Shown piece after piece: positions 13,085-23,458 of a stretch of DNA of 64,000 nt. The stretch is from contig JAYJMM010000041.1 of NCBI GenBank assembly GCA_037349105.1, positions 62,001 to 126,000 on the forward strand, written 5' to 3'. Each line of letters begins with the position of its first letter. The first letter of the stretch is position 1. The DNA comes from Limnomonas spitsbergensis (Eukaryota; Chlorophyta; Chlorophyceae; Chlamydomonadales). A program made the position numbers and the translations under genes. The notes below the pieces were generated by a model. It was given only the letters and a program-made list of their open reading frames with translations. It had not been told where the DNA came from and did no database searches.

Positions 13085-13962
13085 GTCAAGGGTAGCTGGC
13101 AAGCATGTGGAGGACGCGCTACATGTTTGTTTCCATTGCCCTAGCGTCAAGGAGAAGCCAGGGGAAGAAGTTGGGAAGGACCCTTGGGGGTGCCACGGGC
13201 TTTCAACAGTTGACCAGGGCATGCATAGGATGTGGGTATGGCTACACCCTGAATCGGGTTGCTGAATTCCGTATCCCTATCCCCTCACATAGATGGGTGG
13301 CATGGCTGTGCCATGGTCCTGGATGTGCATGTTAGCCTGAATCGAGCTTGCTCATCCCTGATTATGTAAGGGTGTTTCAGCTGAGATACAGCTACATCAG
13401 AGCGTATGACCACTGGGGTCAGGCACATGAAGCCCTGCTGCTTGATCCACCGAACATGACCAGTCAATGTTTTATCTCGATGGGCACAAGGGGGCCGCCC
13501 GTAAATCCCCCCCAAATGGCCTAGCGTACACTTTAATAAACACTGTTGCTCAATGCTCATCCCCTACCAGCCTCATGCAGCTGAGCGTTCAGCAGGGCCC
13601 AGGGGTCATACTCTGTCTGAAACCGGGGCAGGCATGGGTAGGAGGCTCTGGCTTTGTCGAAGATGTGATAGGCCTCTGGAAGAGCTCTTTTCTCGAGGGG
13701 CCGGGGAATCTGGCTTTTTTTGCTTTTTGGGGTGGGGGTATTTTCCTGTTTCGTTCTCTTTTGCTTTCCTTCCTCTCGTTCGTTTTGACTTGCTCCAGGC
13801 TAGACTCTGCAAGCCTGAGGAACCTTCGGACAGCCCTTCTTTCCCTTTTCCTATGTTCCACTCATCTGCCCTATTTCCCATATGCCTTTCGTTTCCTTTT
13901 CTCCCAATCAGACAGTCAAGCCTTTTTGAGCAGGGCCCAGAGGTGGAACGTCATTGGCTAAG
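13085..13962 (+). mobile_element. LINE family A fragment, plus strand, interrupted
   Basis: Sequence at 13085-13220 (CATGTTTGTTTCCATTGCCC and following) matches 27745-27850. The pyrimidine-rich 3' UTR at 13660-13900 and the tail TTGAGCAGGGCCCAG...CGTCATTGG at 13929-13959 match the copy ending near 28093. About 430 bp in between (13230-13660) has no counterpart there and includes another partial tail (CAGCAGGGCCCAGGGG, 13590s). It lies head to head with the minus copy on its left. Open frames across it are chance frames in a 3' UTR. Confidence 0.6.
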
Positions 13963-14299
13963 AGAGCATGGGCATGGTCCTCCTAAAATGGGCATATTGG
14001 CCTATTCAAAGCTGTATCTCGTGTCACTTGGCTTCCTCTTGTGGATTTTCCAGCGTGTCTTTGCCTCCAGTGGGGGAACCAAAGCGTCAGGACCCCCCCC
14101 TCATGTCTGTGGGTGCACAATGCACGTGGCCCGCTCGCTAAGGTCTCACAAGCAGATCTCACATGGCCATGCTCTTTTTAGCGCACACCAGGCAAAGTTT
14201 AGGAGTCCTACAGCTCGCGGCCCAGGCAAAATTGTTTTTGCACCGGGTCACACAGGTCCTCGGCCGTGTCGTAGCTGAAGTGTAGCTCAAATACCCTAC

Positions 14300-16560
14300 C
14301 GCACAAATCCATCGCCTTGGTACCGTTTACCACCATTCCCTATGAGCAAATTAGTGTACTACCAGTTTAGGGTGGACAAATTTGAAATGCTGTACACCCC
14401 AAAACAGGAAAGTAGGTTGTTCAGGGGGACGATATGCAGGACAGGACTGTAACAGTCAGGAGAACTTTCCAGTCGACGACGATGGCGCAAGAGGCTGGTA
14501 TGACAACGAAAAGCATACCTCGTGAGTATACTGAGGATGGAAATGTCAGTGTAAATGTAATAGGGCCTAGGCACTGTTAAAAGGAGGATTTTGAGGCATC
14601 AGGACATGGAAAATGCATGCTTGCTCAAGGCAGGACATGGTGGCCGTGCCGGATAGTTGACTGGCATTATGACAAGGTTGAGTGACTCAGTATCCATCGG
14701 GAAAGTCGGGTGTCGTAGACAGTGACGGTGAGCTTTGCACGAGAGGAGGCATCCATAATCTAAAAGAGGACAAGACATGGCCCGGGGCATCATTGAGATG
14801 AGAACAAATTTACATATGGGAAAGTGATGGGCGGTATGTGTACCCACAGCCGTTTTGTAAGGGCGGTTCATATGAAGGGCTGTAGGAGCGGCCCACATGG
14901 TCGTGGTTAGAGATTTTAGAATGTTACGAACACCACTGCAGGGCAAAGCAAAGGATGTGCCAAAGCATGAGAAGGTAAGAAGCCCCTGAAGAGTCTACGA
15001 GGGCTTGCATCAGGACATCACGTAGGCTTGAGGGGGAGGAGTCGGTCTATCTGTGAGATGGGGTCAGTGTTGGGACAGGTGGCCCTGGAGAGGATGTGTG
15101 AGATCAGAGGCATACCAAGGTTTGTCAGGGTCGTGGGGCGGAGGGAGGCATAGCCCTGCGGGGAGGTGCGCGACATGTTGGAAATCAGATTGACAAATGA
15201 CGTCACTAAGGCGGCACCCTTGTTGGCAACATCATTGCCGATGATACCGATGTGTGATTTGACCTGATGTACCGTAATGATTGTCTCGTTTTGCCCCCCC
15301 CAGCATATTTAAGGGCCAACGAATTGGCGATTTGTTCATTGTTGGTTCTCTTTTAGGGGAAATTAACTTAGGGGACGTCGTATTCATACTGCTGTACTTA
15401 ACAAAAAGGCACGCTGGTGCGTGACTTACTGTTTCGACATCCTGCCGGTATTAACATCTACCGGGATCATAGGGTTTCCGTATTCATCCCTGCAACAGGC
15501 GCTCAGGCGGTCCAACACACAGTCACACACACACGCATAACAGTGCGGCTGTGGTGGCTGATGCGAAACAAACTGTTTCTGTGCTTGATTGGCTTCTTTT
15601 GGTGAGGAAGCTTAGGACAACGAGGAACATGGTACCTAGTCCCGCCATTTCTGATTGCCTTGGCGCTAAAACCAACTTTTACGAGGGATGTGCAATAGGC
15701 TGTGCGGATAACAAATTTAGTAATGTCAGAGGTGCGCAATGACAACGCGGGGCATAATAGGTCGGAATCGGGCTGGACGATGAAACAATGAAATTCCTGC
15801 CACACTTAATAAACAATGCCAAAACACTACCGGAGAGATTTAATATTTTTTATCCTACGCTTACGCGAACGCTACCGGTCTTAAAATTTACGGTCATTTT
15901 TATGGTTGGTGACTTCAAGGGCTCATGAATGCGGCAAAATGCATTGGCCTGTTTAAATTATTGTTGTATATTAGTCCTAGTTAATCCAAATGAAATGAGA
16001 CGAGACAAACATTATGGTTGAATGCGGTGACACAGGCGTAGCCTGATAAGAATGAGTGCACGGATGTCCAGGAGTAGATGGCCGTGCTTGCATTCAAGGA
16101 GATTATGAAGGGTGTGAAGGGCATTTGGGGTATCATGTAGGGAAATCAAGGAATCGTAGAAAATAATGAGATCACCTGTGTGTACTGTGTACGCCAGCAT
16201 GCGTGCATGGGAAGCATGGATACTGGCAAGCTCAGCCCGGGTGATCGCGTTATTTTCAGCTCGTCCATCAGGGTGGACCGTGGAGGATGTCGTGTCCGTA
16301 GCACAATAGTAAGCCGCACCCTTGTGTCAAGTCCAGGCGTAGAAAGGATCGAGCCATCGGTGTAATATGACGGTGTGCCGTGGCACAGGAGGGAAGGATG
16401 GGGCGTCAGGTGGAATGTGTTACGTGAGTCCGTGACATGCAGGACATATTGTGAAGGTGCAAGGATCATGGAGGGCATGGAAAGCAGATTAGATAGGTCG
16501 ACAAATGCACGCTCTCGCTGCAGTGTTGTACGGTGCGTGTGTGTGGAAAGTGCGGGCATT
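14300..16560 (-). mobile_element. LINE family B fragment with RNase H domain, minus strand
   Basis: Read from 16560 downwards: SYYTDGSIL (first catalytic Asp), ITRAELASIHASHARM (Glu), IIFYDSLISLHDTPNALH (Asp), then after an insertion VHQVKSHIGIIGNDVANKG (His/Asp). These are the ordered signature motifs of a type I RNase H as found in several LINE clades. Small frameshifts break the frame. The reverse-transcriptase part that should lie above 16560 is missing. Sequence at 14300-15017 probably continues the element, but I see no diagnostic motif there. It is AT-richer than neighbouring exons. Confidence 0.7.
15277..16012. mobile_element. MITE-like element with short terminal inverted repeats and TA flanks
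   Basis: The left end ATGATTGTCTCGT (15277) and the complement of the right end, ATGTTTGTCTCGT (to 16012), match at 12 of 13 bases. Both ends are flanked by TA. The element lies inside the RNase H domain of family B; removing it with one TA joins a frame reading ACVTAFNHT to VHQVKSHIG. Its 736 bp hold no transposase I can see. TA target choice points to the Tc1/mariner (IS630) group. Confidence 0.6.
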
Positions 16561-16685
16561 CGTCAATTACACCCTGTCGGCATTGTTGGCGATTTCTAAC
16601 GTTGGATAAAATAGCTGGCAACAAATCATAATGCTGGCTAGCCTACCAGTGCCCCTTTTTTTTGTTTGAAAAGTCCTTTTGGTCA

Positions 16686-19600
16686 ATGACACCCGCGAAT
16701 GAGCCAGACAGCGCTCCTCCAGAGGGAATTCAGAGGCCTGGACCAAGCATTTTTATAGCGCCATCTCCCTTTCTGACTGCCTGCCCCAGAAATGTATCTC
16801 AAGCCTGGAATCCACCAGAAATTGCGTTATTAAATGATGCGGACAATGCCTTGCGTCAGCAGCAACAACAAGGGTTCGTGCAAGTGACGTCACAGCCCAG
16901 CGAGAAGAAATGCACGAAGTGCTCGCAAGTGAAGACGATGGACAATTTCCGCAGGTGCTTTTTCCTTGATACCAGCATTTATCTTTTGTAGCAGAAACGC
17001 TCTAGCCATGCATCTGGCGTCACCGACGCAACTCATGTGCCTGCAGGGACCAAAGCAAAGTGCAAGGCTACCAGTCTTGGTGCAAGCTGTGCTGCCGGGC
17101 CCACACTGTAAGTTTTTTGACGTCTATCTGACTGCAGCTCAAACCTGTATCAGCCATGAAGCGTGCGCATGCATGAGCACAGGCAACCGAGAGTCTGTCG
17201 GTTTGTAGCCCCCAAATGAAGGTGCTCGTTATTGATTGGCAGCATGCACTGTTCTCAAGCCAGGTTGAAGCACCTAGGAGCATGAGTGATGATATTCTTT
17301 ACTTGACCCTGTACAGGACCTGAAGTCACACGAGCCTGTCATGCCAGAGTTGCTCCAAACTGAGTTTCAGTGCCGCATCTGCAAGGCGAGCAAGCCACTG
17401 AGGGAGTTCACGAAGGACCCTAGACGGCCCGGTGGGCGGGAGTCTCGCTGCAAAGCATGCAGGCGGCGCTTGAAGGCGGACATTGCGCCTGAAAAGCTGT
17501 GCGGGGGCTGCAACATGATCAAATCGGCAGCGGGCTTCAAGCGCAAGGAGCTGGAGCGTCCTGCGGGTAGATGCAAACAATGCTGCCGCCGTGAGGCCCT
17601 GGCAGACCCTGCGAGACGTGTGATGGAACCGACGTTGGCCGAAAAGCAGTGCCTGTCCTGCCAGGTTGGTTTCACGAGGCCGAAGGAAGATCCTCAAGTC
17701 TGTACTTCAATAGATGATGGATCCTGCTTTCCTCATGCTGATTAAACAGTGGACGAGTGGACCACTGCTGTTGTTTTGACTCAGGTGGATCTCTGTTTTC
17801 CTCCTGTTGCTGCACTGATGTCTGATGCCCTCCTGCCATGCCCTGATGTCTGCAGGTTCTGAAGCCTGCCGTGGACTTCACGCTTGACTCGCGCAAGAAG
17901 ACGGGTCTGGGATCACGTTGCAAGCCTTGTGAGGCGGAACATTGCAGGCTCAAACGGCGACGACGCCAGCAGCATCAGCAGCAAGGCCAGGGGGGCGCTG
18001 CAGCCGCTGCTGACTCAGAGGAGGGAGACGAGGAGACGACTGACGATGAGGTTGGGGCGCGGTTGCCCGAGCTCTCTTCCCTCCGCTCGCAGCGGTTGCG
18101 GCCCTCCTGGACTGAGGCGCAGCCCCGGCTGGCCTTGCCTCAAGCCGACGGCATGCAGCATTCAAGCTCTGAGCTGACTCAGCAGCTGCAGTTTGGGGGG
18201 CTGCTGCCTCCTCCCTTGCAGCATGGATGGCACCAGGCTGATGGGCTTCAGCTGGAGGACCTGCCTGGCTGGGTGAACTCCTCGGGCGGAGGCGAGATGA
18301 TGGGGTCAGCCTGGGGCGTTGTTGTGGACAGCCCCTCTGCCGCGGAGCTTGCGGCGTGGGGTGCAGCATCCTCGGCGGACGCTGCGCGGATGTTGGCTGC
18401 ACAGCCCTCCCCTGGCAAGCCTCCTTGGCTGCAGCAGTCTGTTCTGCTGGCAGGGCCAGGAAAGCAGCCAGGGGGTCAGCATCACTCGGATGGGCAGGAG
18501 GATGAGCAGGTCCCTGGGGTGAGGTCGCTTGACGGGCCTGCACTGATTGAGAAGCAGTGCTCACGGTGCTTTGTGACACGGCCTGCCGCTGAGTTCACTC
18601 GGGACGCGCGCAGAAGGTTTGGTCTTGGCTGCCATTGCCTGGGCTGCGAGGCAGAGTACTGTAAGGAGAAGCGGCAGAGGCGGATGCAGCAGCAGAGGCA
18701 GCATGAGGAGCACTATCACGAGCAGCCATTCTTGTCAATGCTCTTGCATACAAGCCCTGCAGCTGACATGGCCAGCCCCTCGGCGAAGAGAGGTGGGCGA
18801 GAGCAGCGGCAGCGGCGGCGGCTGGAGGGGGGTGGAGAGGCCACGCCGTCTGAGGGCAGCTTTCAGACGGCGTCATCCCCTGGCCCAACGCCCCGGACAA
18901 CGCCCCCCGCCATGGGAAATCCATCCTTGCCGCTGCTTACCCCAGGCAGTGGTGGCTGCGGTTCAGGATTCTCTTTTGACCTGGATGATTCCGGCCTATA
19001 CTCGCTTGGCTCTGGGGACCTGCCCTCGCCTCACTCTTTGGCTCAGCTTGTGTTCCTGTCAGGCGAGTCTCCCCTCGCGCCTCTGTCGGGCCAGATTGGT
19101 TTGGCGTGTGGTGATGGCACCAAGGCAGCTGCGGATGGAGATCAGCAGGCTGAGGCGGGAACATCCACAGGCACAGACAGCGCTGATGCTGGGCGGCGGC
19201 AGCGGTCGAGGCTCGGGGAGGGCCTCGATGTATCCAGCAGCCTGTGCGAGGGCAGAGGCCCGGGAAACACCCCGGATGCTATTGCGGCGCTGGGGCTTCT
19301 CTGCAGCTTGGAGTCGCCGGAGGACCTGGGATTTGAGGGCGGGGGGCATCGCGGGCCAGCTTCAGCATTGCATCGAAGGCGACGGAAGAGACGCAATGTT
19401 GGCACATCCCGGGAGTCTGGACAAGGGGATGCCAGGCCAGTCTCCGGGCATGCAACCTCTGTGGCTGTTGCTCAGTCTGTCCTGCCCCCGCTGCCCCTGC
19501 CAGTGGAGGGTGGGGACAGTGACCTGGACTCTGGGCACTTTGACCTCTCAGCAGCAGTGGAAGCTGTGGAATGCAGGCAGGCTGGAGGGAGGGGCTCGCA

Positions 19601-20219
19601 GGGCAGCTTCTTGCCTGAGCCGCTGCCTGCTGCTGTAGCCTCTGCTGGTCCCAGTCGTCAGAGCAGGGCAGAAACAGCAGCCCTGCGGATATCGCGCGAA
19701 GGGCATGTTGCCCTGCTGCCCTGCCAGCCGCAGCGTTGCAGTGAGCAGCTCCACGGCCATGATGCAGATCACTACTTGGGCGGCTCAGCCTTCTATGCGG
19801 ATTCGCCTCTGCACCAAGATGGCTTCTACCTGCATCAGCCGCAGCCAGTGGACAGCAGAGAGGCTGGCCGTCCTTCGATGCTGCTGCCCTCTGCCTACAG
19901 CCGTGATGATGGCAGTGCCGGGCCCTCCCGGAGGCAGGGGGGCGGCAGCGTGATCAGCACGCAGGCCTCTTGCTTTGAGATGGGCTTTTATCAGTGGCAA
20001 CAGGCAGCAGAGGGTGGAGAAGCAAATGCCCCAGTCTCACTCTACGGCCCAGTTTGGGAGCCGGGGCATTCTAGGCCAGTGGGCAGTGCCAGCGAAATGG
20101 TGTTACCTGTTGGCTGGCTGCCACCATCAGAGAGCAATGATGAATTCGTAGAATTTGCAAGCATGTACCTTCGCTCATATGACGCGGACACAAGCCTACA
20201 TCCAGATCTAGAGCTTTAG
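16686..20219 (+). CDS. Multi-zinc-ribbon protein, five tandem CxxC...CxxC modules
   Basis: Exons 16686-16954, 17047-17107, 17317-17664 and 17856-20219 join in phase to 1013 residues. Five similar modules follow the plan K-x-C-x2-C-x(3-5)-K/R-x(3)-F-x(10-15)-C-x2-C: KKCTKC...WCKLC (about 74-107), CRIC...CKAC (129-158), CGGC...CKQC (172-199), CLSC...CKPC (222-251) and CSRC...CLGC (461-490). Module 1 is split by intron 1 and module 4 by intron 3. After module 4 the protein is mostly low-complexity Ser/Gly/Gln/Pro with scattered basic runs. The modules resemble zinc ribbons of nucleic-acid-binding proteins, so a DNA- or RNA-binding role is inferred; I recognise no named family. The ATG at 16686 is the first in frame. 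Confidence 0.75.
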
Positions 20220-20560
20220 GTGTATAGCCACGTGCGTTTTGTTTGGTGCACTGCCAGAGAGACAGGCCTCAGACACTCACAATTTTTTGGAACAGCTAAC
20301 GAATGAACTCTATGCAACAGTTTTGTGGAACATGACATTTTACCAAGAGACTCTACTAGATAGTTAGTGGAATATGTTATCATCATAACCGGTAGACTCA
20401 AGATGTTTTACATTTCTCTAGAGGACTTGAACTTCATAAGATTGTTGGGCAGCTGGCCATGTCCAGCAATGTGCTGTAGTCCTCCAAATCTGTATGCAAG
20501 GCCTTTATTGAACATTGCCATCTTCGGATTATCCGTCACAAAATATGTCTTGTAGCATTA
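20220..20560. other. Convergent 3' spacer
   Basis: 341 bp between the stop of the zinc-ribbon gene and the stop of the apyrase gene on the other strand. TTTACATTT near 20409 reads as TGTAA on the minus strand, a green-algal polyadenylation-type signal for apyrase. No gene seen. Confidence 0.55.
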
Positions 20561-23272
20561 TTATGACAGGTCATTGATCGCTGCACCAAGTGGCCACGCT
20601 GCTTCGATGCTCTGTCCATCATATTCGACCTGCTTCACCAGCGTTAGCTTCATGCTGGGGTCCAACCGGAAGCCATGCAGCAACAGAGCTTGGCAGTATG
20701 TAAGGTCAAGGCAGAGGTATGGCGCAGCATCAGCATTCACGCCAGGGAAGGCAGCAACCACTGATGCAATGGACACTAACTTAGCGTCACAAGCCAGCTT
20801 AGCCTTGGTGCTGAACTCCTGCAGAGTGAATGAGAGCAGGGAAGATGCAGGTCTTAGCAGGGTCCTTACACATTCGAGCAGCAGCAAAAGGCCGCACACA
20901 ATCAATGCAATAAGACATCAGCTCCAGTATGCTGTTGTGAGATAGCGTTCAGGGCCCCATTCCCCACCTAGACATGATGGACACCCACCTCGGCTGTTGT
21001 ACCCCAGCTGATGGCCTTGGGGTCCGTGATAATCCCCGAGTCCACAGCACGGTCCCAGAAGTACGAAGACACATAATACGTCCGGGGGCCAGTGGCGGGA
21101 GCATTACCTCGCCACGCCCCATTGAAGGAGCATTGCTCCTGTCATGTGAATCAGAGGGTGGTAGGCATCAGCTGATGAGCTGTCAAATGGAGGAAGACTG
21201 CACTCAAACATGCCCAGGCCCCAAATCAGATGCCGACCTGGCCTCCCTCATGAATTTGTGTCCTAAACACTGTCCTAAGCAGGGGAGTCCGTGCCTGCTC
21301 CATACCTGAGCTACACCGCACACAGCTTTGAGGTCGAGAGACTCGACCCCAACTGCAGAGCAAGCACCGAACTCAAGGGCAGCTGCATCAATGGCGTAGT
21401 CCTTTCCAGCATACCTACAGCACAGCGCAATTCAATTCCTTTTTGGCTCCTGAATGGCATGATCGGTTGCGATGTAAAAACAATTAGCGTCCAAGACGGA
21501 ATCCTCATGCTCCACGTTTGTAAATCAGGTCAGGCCTGAATGCCATGCGAGGTAAAATAAAGCTGTTACTGCCCACTTGTACAAACAGATCAACACCACA
21601 GGAGACTCAAGCCACAGCAAGCAGTGCCCCCCTACGCACTTGTAGGATCCACTGAAACCAGTAACAAAACAGGGATGCCCCTCCTTAGCCTTGAACGTCT
21701 CAATGACCTTTGAGCGACCCGCCATGAGCCCGTAGCCAAGATAGCTACAGCACGTTTGCAGAAAAGTGGGGCAAAGCGAACCAGGTTACCGGGCAAGAAG
21801 ATGCGAAGCATGCCTGAACGGCAGGGGGGAGAAAAAAATACCGCATCAAAAAGCAGGGAAACCAAGCATGCCATAGACACTGAATAGCCCATACTATTTG
21901 GTAGTGCAGTGCCTCATGTGCATGGCACAAAGGCAGCTTCAGTACCTGCAGCCCATCATATGCTAGGTAAACAATGGAGGAGCCTTTTTGGCATCCCACT
22001 CACATGGCCACGTCACAATCCACAGATTCCTTACCTATGAACATACACATTGTATTCTTTGCCCCCTCCCTTGAGCTTCATGGTGTAACCTTTTGGCGCA
22101 GCCGCAGCCTCAGCGTCTGACACCGCAAACGCTTCTTGGACCTGCAAGCAGGCGATAACGAAATGGTGAAGGTGCAAATCAGAAAGATAGATAGTGTGAG
22201 TACCATTTGACTGCAAGACATATTGAGGCCTCCTGAGGTGATGACATGAGATCACACTTGTGTGTGCAGTAATAGCACCCCAACAGCCTGCCATGACCAG
22301 GTTGTGTTTAACAAACTTACTGAGCCACCCCCCAGGTCAATGGCTGCCACCGCATCTTCTGGTTTGCCTCCAAGCTTGCCCAAAAGGTAGTTCAGTGTTA
22401 ACCAAGCAAAGCCCCCCTCGTCTTGGCCTGGGAAAGTAGAAAACAAGGATTCAAATTATACAGCAAGGCTATCTGTCAACACGGCCATCTGCACTCATTC
22501 ATGCATCAGACAAGTGCAGGACAATGGTCGGACGCACCTCCGAGGATGGCAACTGCTCCCTCAGCCAAAGAGAAGGAGTGAAGTGCGAGGAAGGATGTAA
22601 CCTCAGCAAGGATCTTATCGGCTTTGTCGCCAGGCAGGAGCCTCAGCCCTGCAGTGGCTTTCAGTGAAACTGATGTACTTGCCTGCACATGCAGCGGGAC
22701 CATAAGTCCACAAGGTGACCATGAAAGTGTGCACAAAAACGGAGTGTGACATGTCGCATGCTTCCACAATGGTTATGAATGCGGACGGGCTGCGGACCAG
22801 CGTGCAGACGGCCTGCAGCATACCAGCATACAGCGAAATACTGCCATCAGAAGCCAGTGGTCTTGTAAGTGCATGGCAACTCCACCTGAAGGTTCTTGGG
22901 AACAGTCTTGAGAGCTATGTCCATCAGGGGCTTCAAGGATTGGGCAGCTGCTGCTGGATCGTCTGCAAAGGAGCTGAGTCCCGGCTTCAGCTGCTCGAAG
23001 GTATCACTAATGAGCTTCAGGCCACTGGGGGCTTCGCGGAATTTGAACACATGCACTCTGCTCCCCGTGCTTCCCGCATCGAAAACTACGGCATATCTCA
23101 ATGCCTCGCCCGTGCCAATAGGCGCGCTGCTATCATCGCCATGCAGCGAAGCAACGCTGAATGTCCTCTCGATGTGAGGAGACAAAGTCGGAAGCAGTAA
23201 CAAGATCACTAGGAGGAGGCCGATCTGCAACAGGATGTTCTCCCAACGCCTCAGGACACTGGATACCTCCAT
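20561..23272 (-). CDS. Apyrase (GDA1/CD39 family nucleoside di/triphosphatase), membrane-anchored
   Basis: It hydrolyses nucleoside tri- and diphosphates to monophosphates, in the Golgi/ER lumen or outside the cell. Exons in transcript order: 23272-22886, 22682-22538, 22427-22321, 22141-22035, 21744-21640, 21414-21306, 21138-20989, 20818-20561 (TAA); 455 residues, phases consistent. One hydrophobic segment at residues 14-30 after a short basic N-terminus suggests a type II signal anchor. Apyrase conserved regions appear in order: FDAGSTGSR (64-72), LKATAGLR (136-143), DEGGFAWLTLNYLLG (about 180-194), AAIDLGGGSVQ (about 205-215) and CSFNGAW (about 323). Length fits plant and algal apyrases. 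ACR3 reads EGGFAW where many members have EG(Y/F)YAW or similar. No C-terminal membrane segment is seen. Confidence 0.92.
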
Positions 23273-23458
23273 TGCAGAGAGATGTATTTACTGTATACAA
23301 CTCACGGGGATGCTAGCAATAAACGCGACGCCTCGGTACCTACGGCGAGGTAGAGGTAGGTAACGGTGAGCAAGCCACGACGACATATTCGTTCAGTTAC
23401 CTTTGAAATGATTGCTTAAATTTAATTTTGCTCACTGACCGCCAAAGCGTGGAAGAAA
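23273..23458. promoter_or_regulatory. Divergent 186-bp promoter region
   Basis: The apyrase ATG (23272, minus) and the ATG of the small proline-rich gene (23459, plus) point away from each other across only 186 bp, so the promoters overlap if both models are right. I see no clear TATA box. Confidence 0.45.

Noticed and set aside
13467..14278. Plus-strand frames of 164 and 241 codons
   Set aside because: They cover the pyrimidine-rich 3' UTR of a LINE fragment; composition explains the openness and no domain is visible.
18619..19638. 339-codon frame overlapping the zinc-ribbon gene, and several minus-strand frames there
   Set aside because: Shadows of the GC-rich 2.4-kb last exon; the zinc-ribbon frame has the recognisable motifs.
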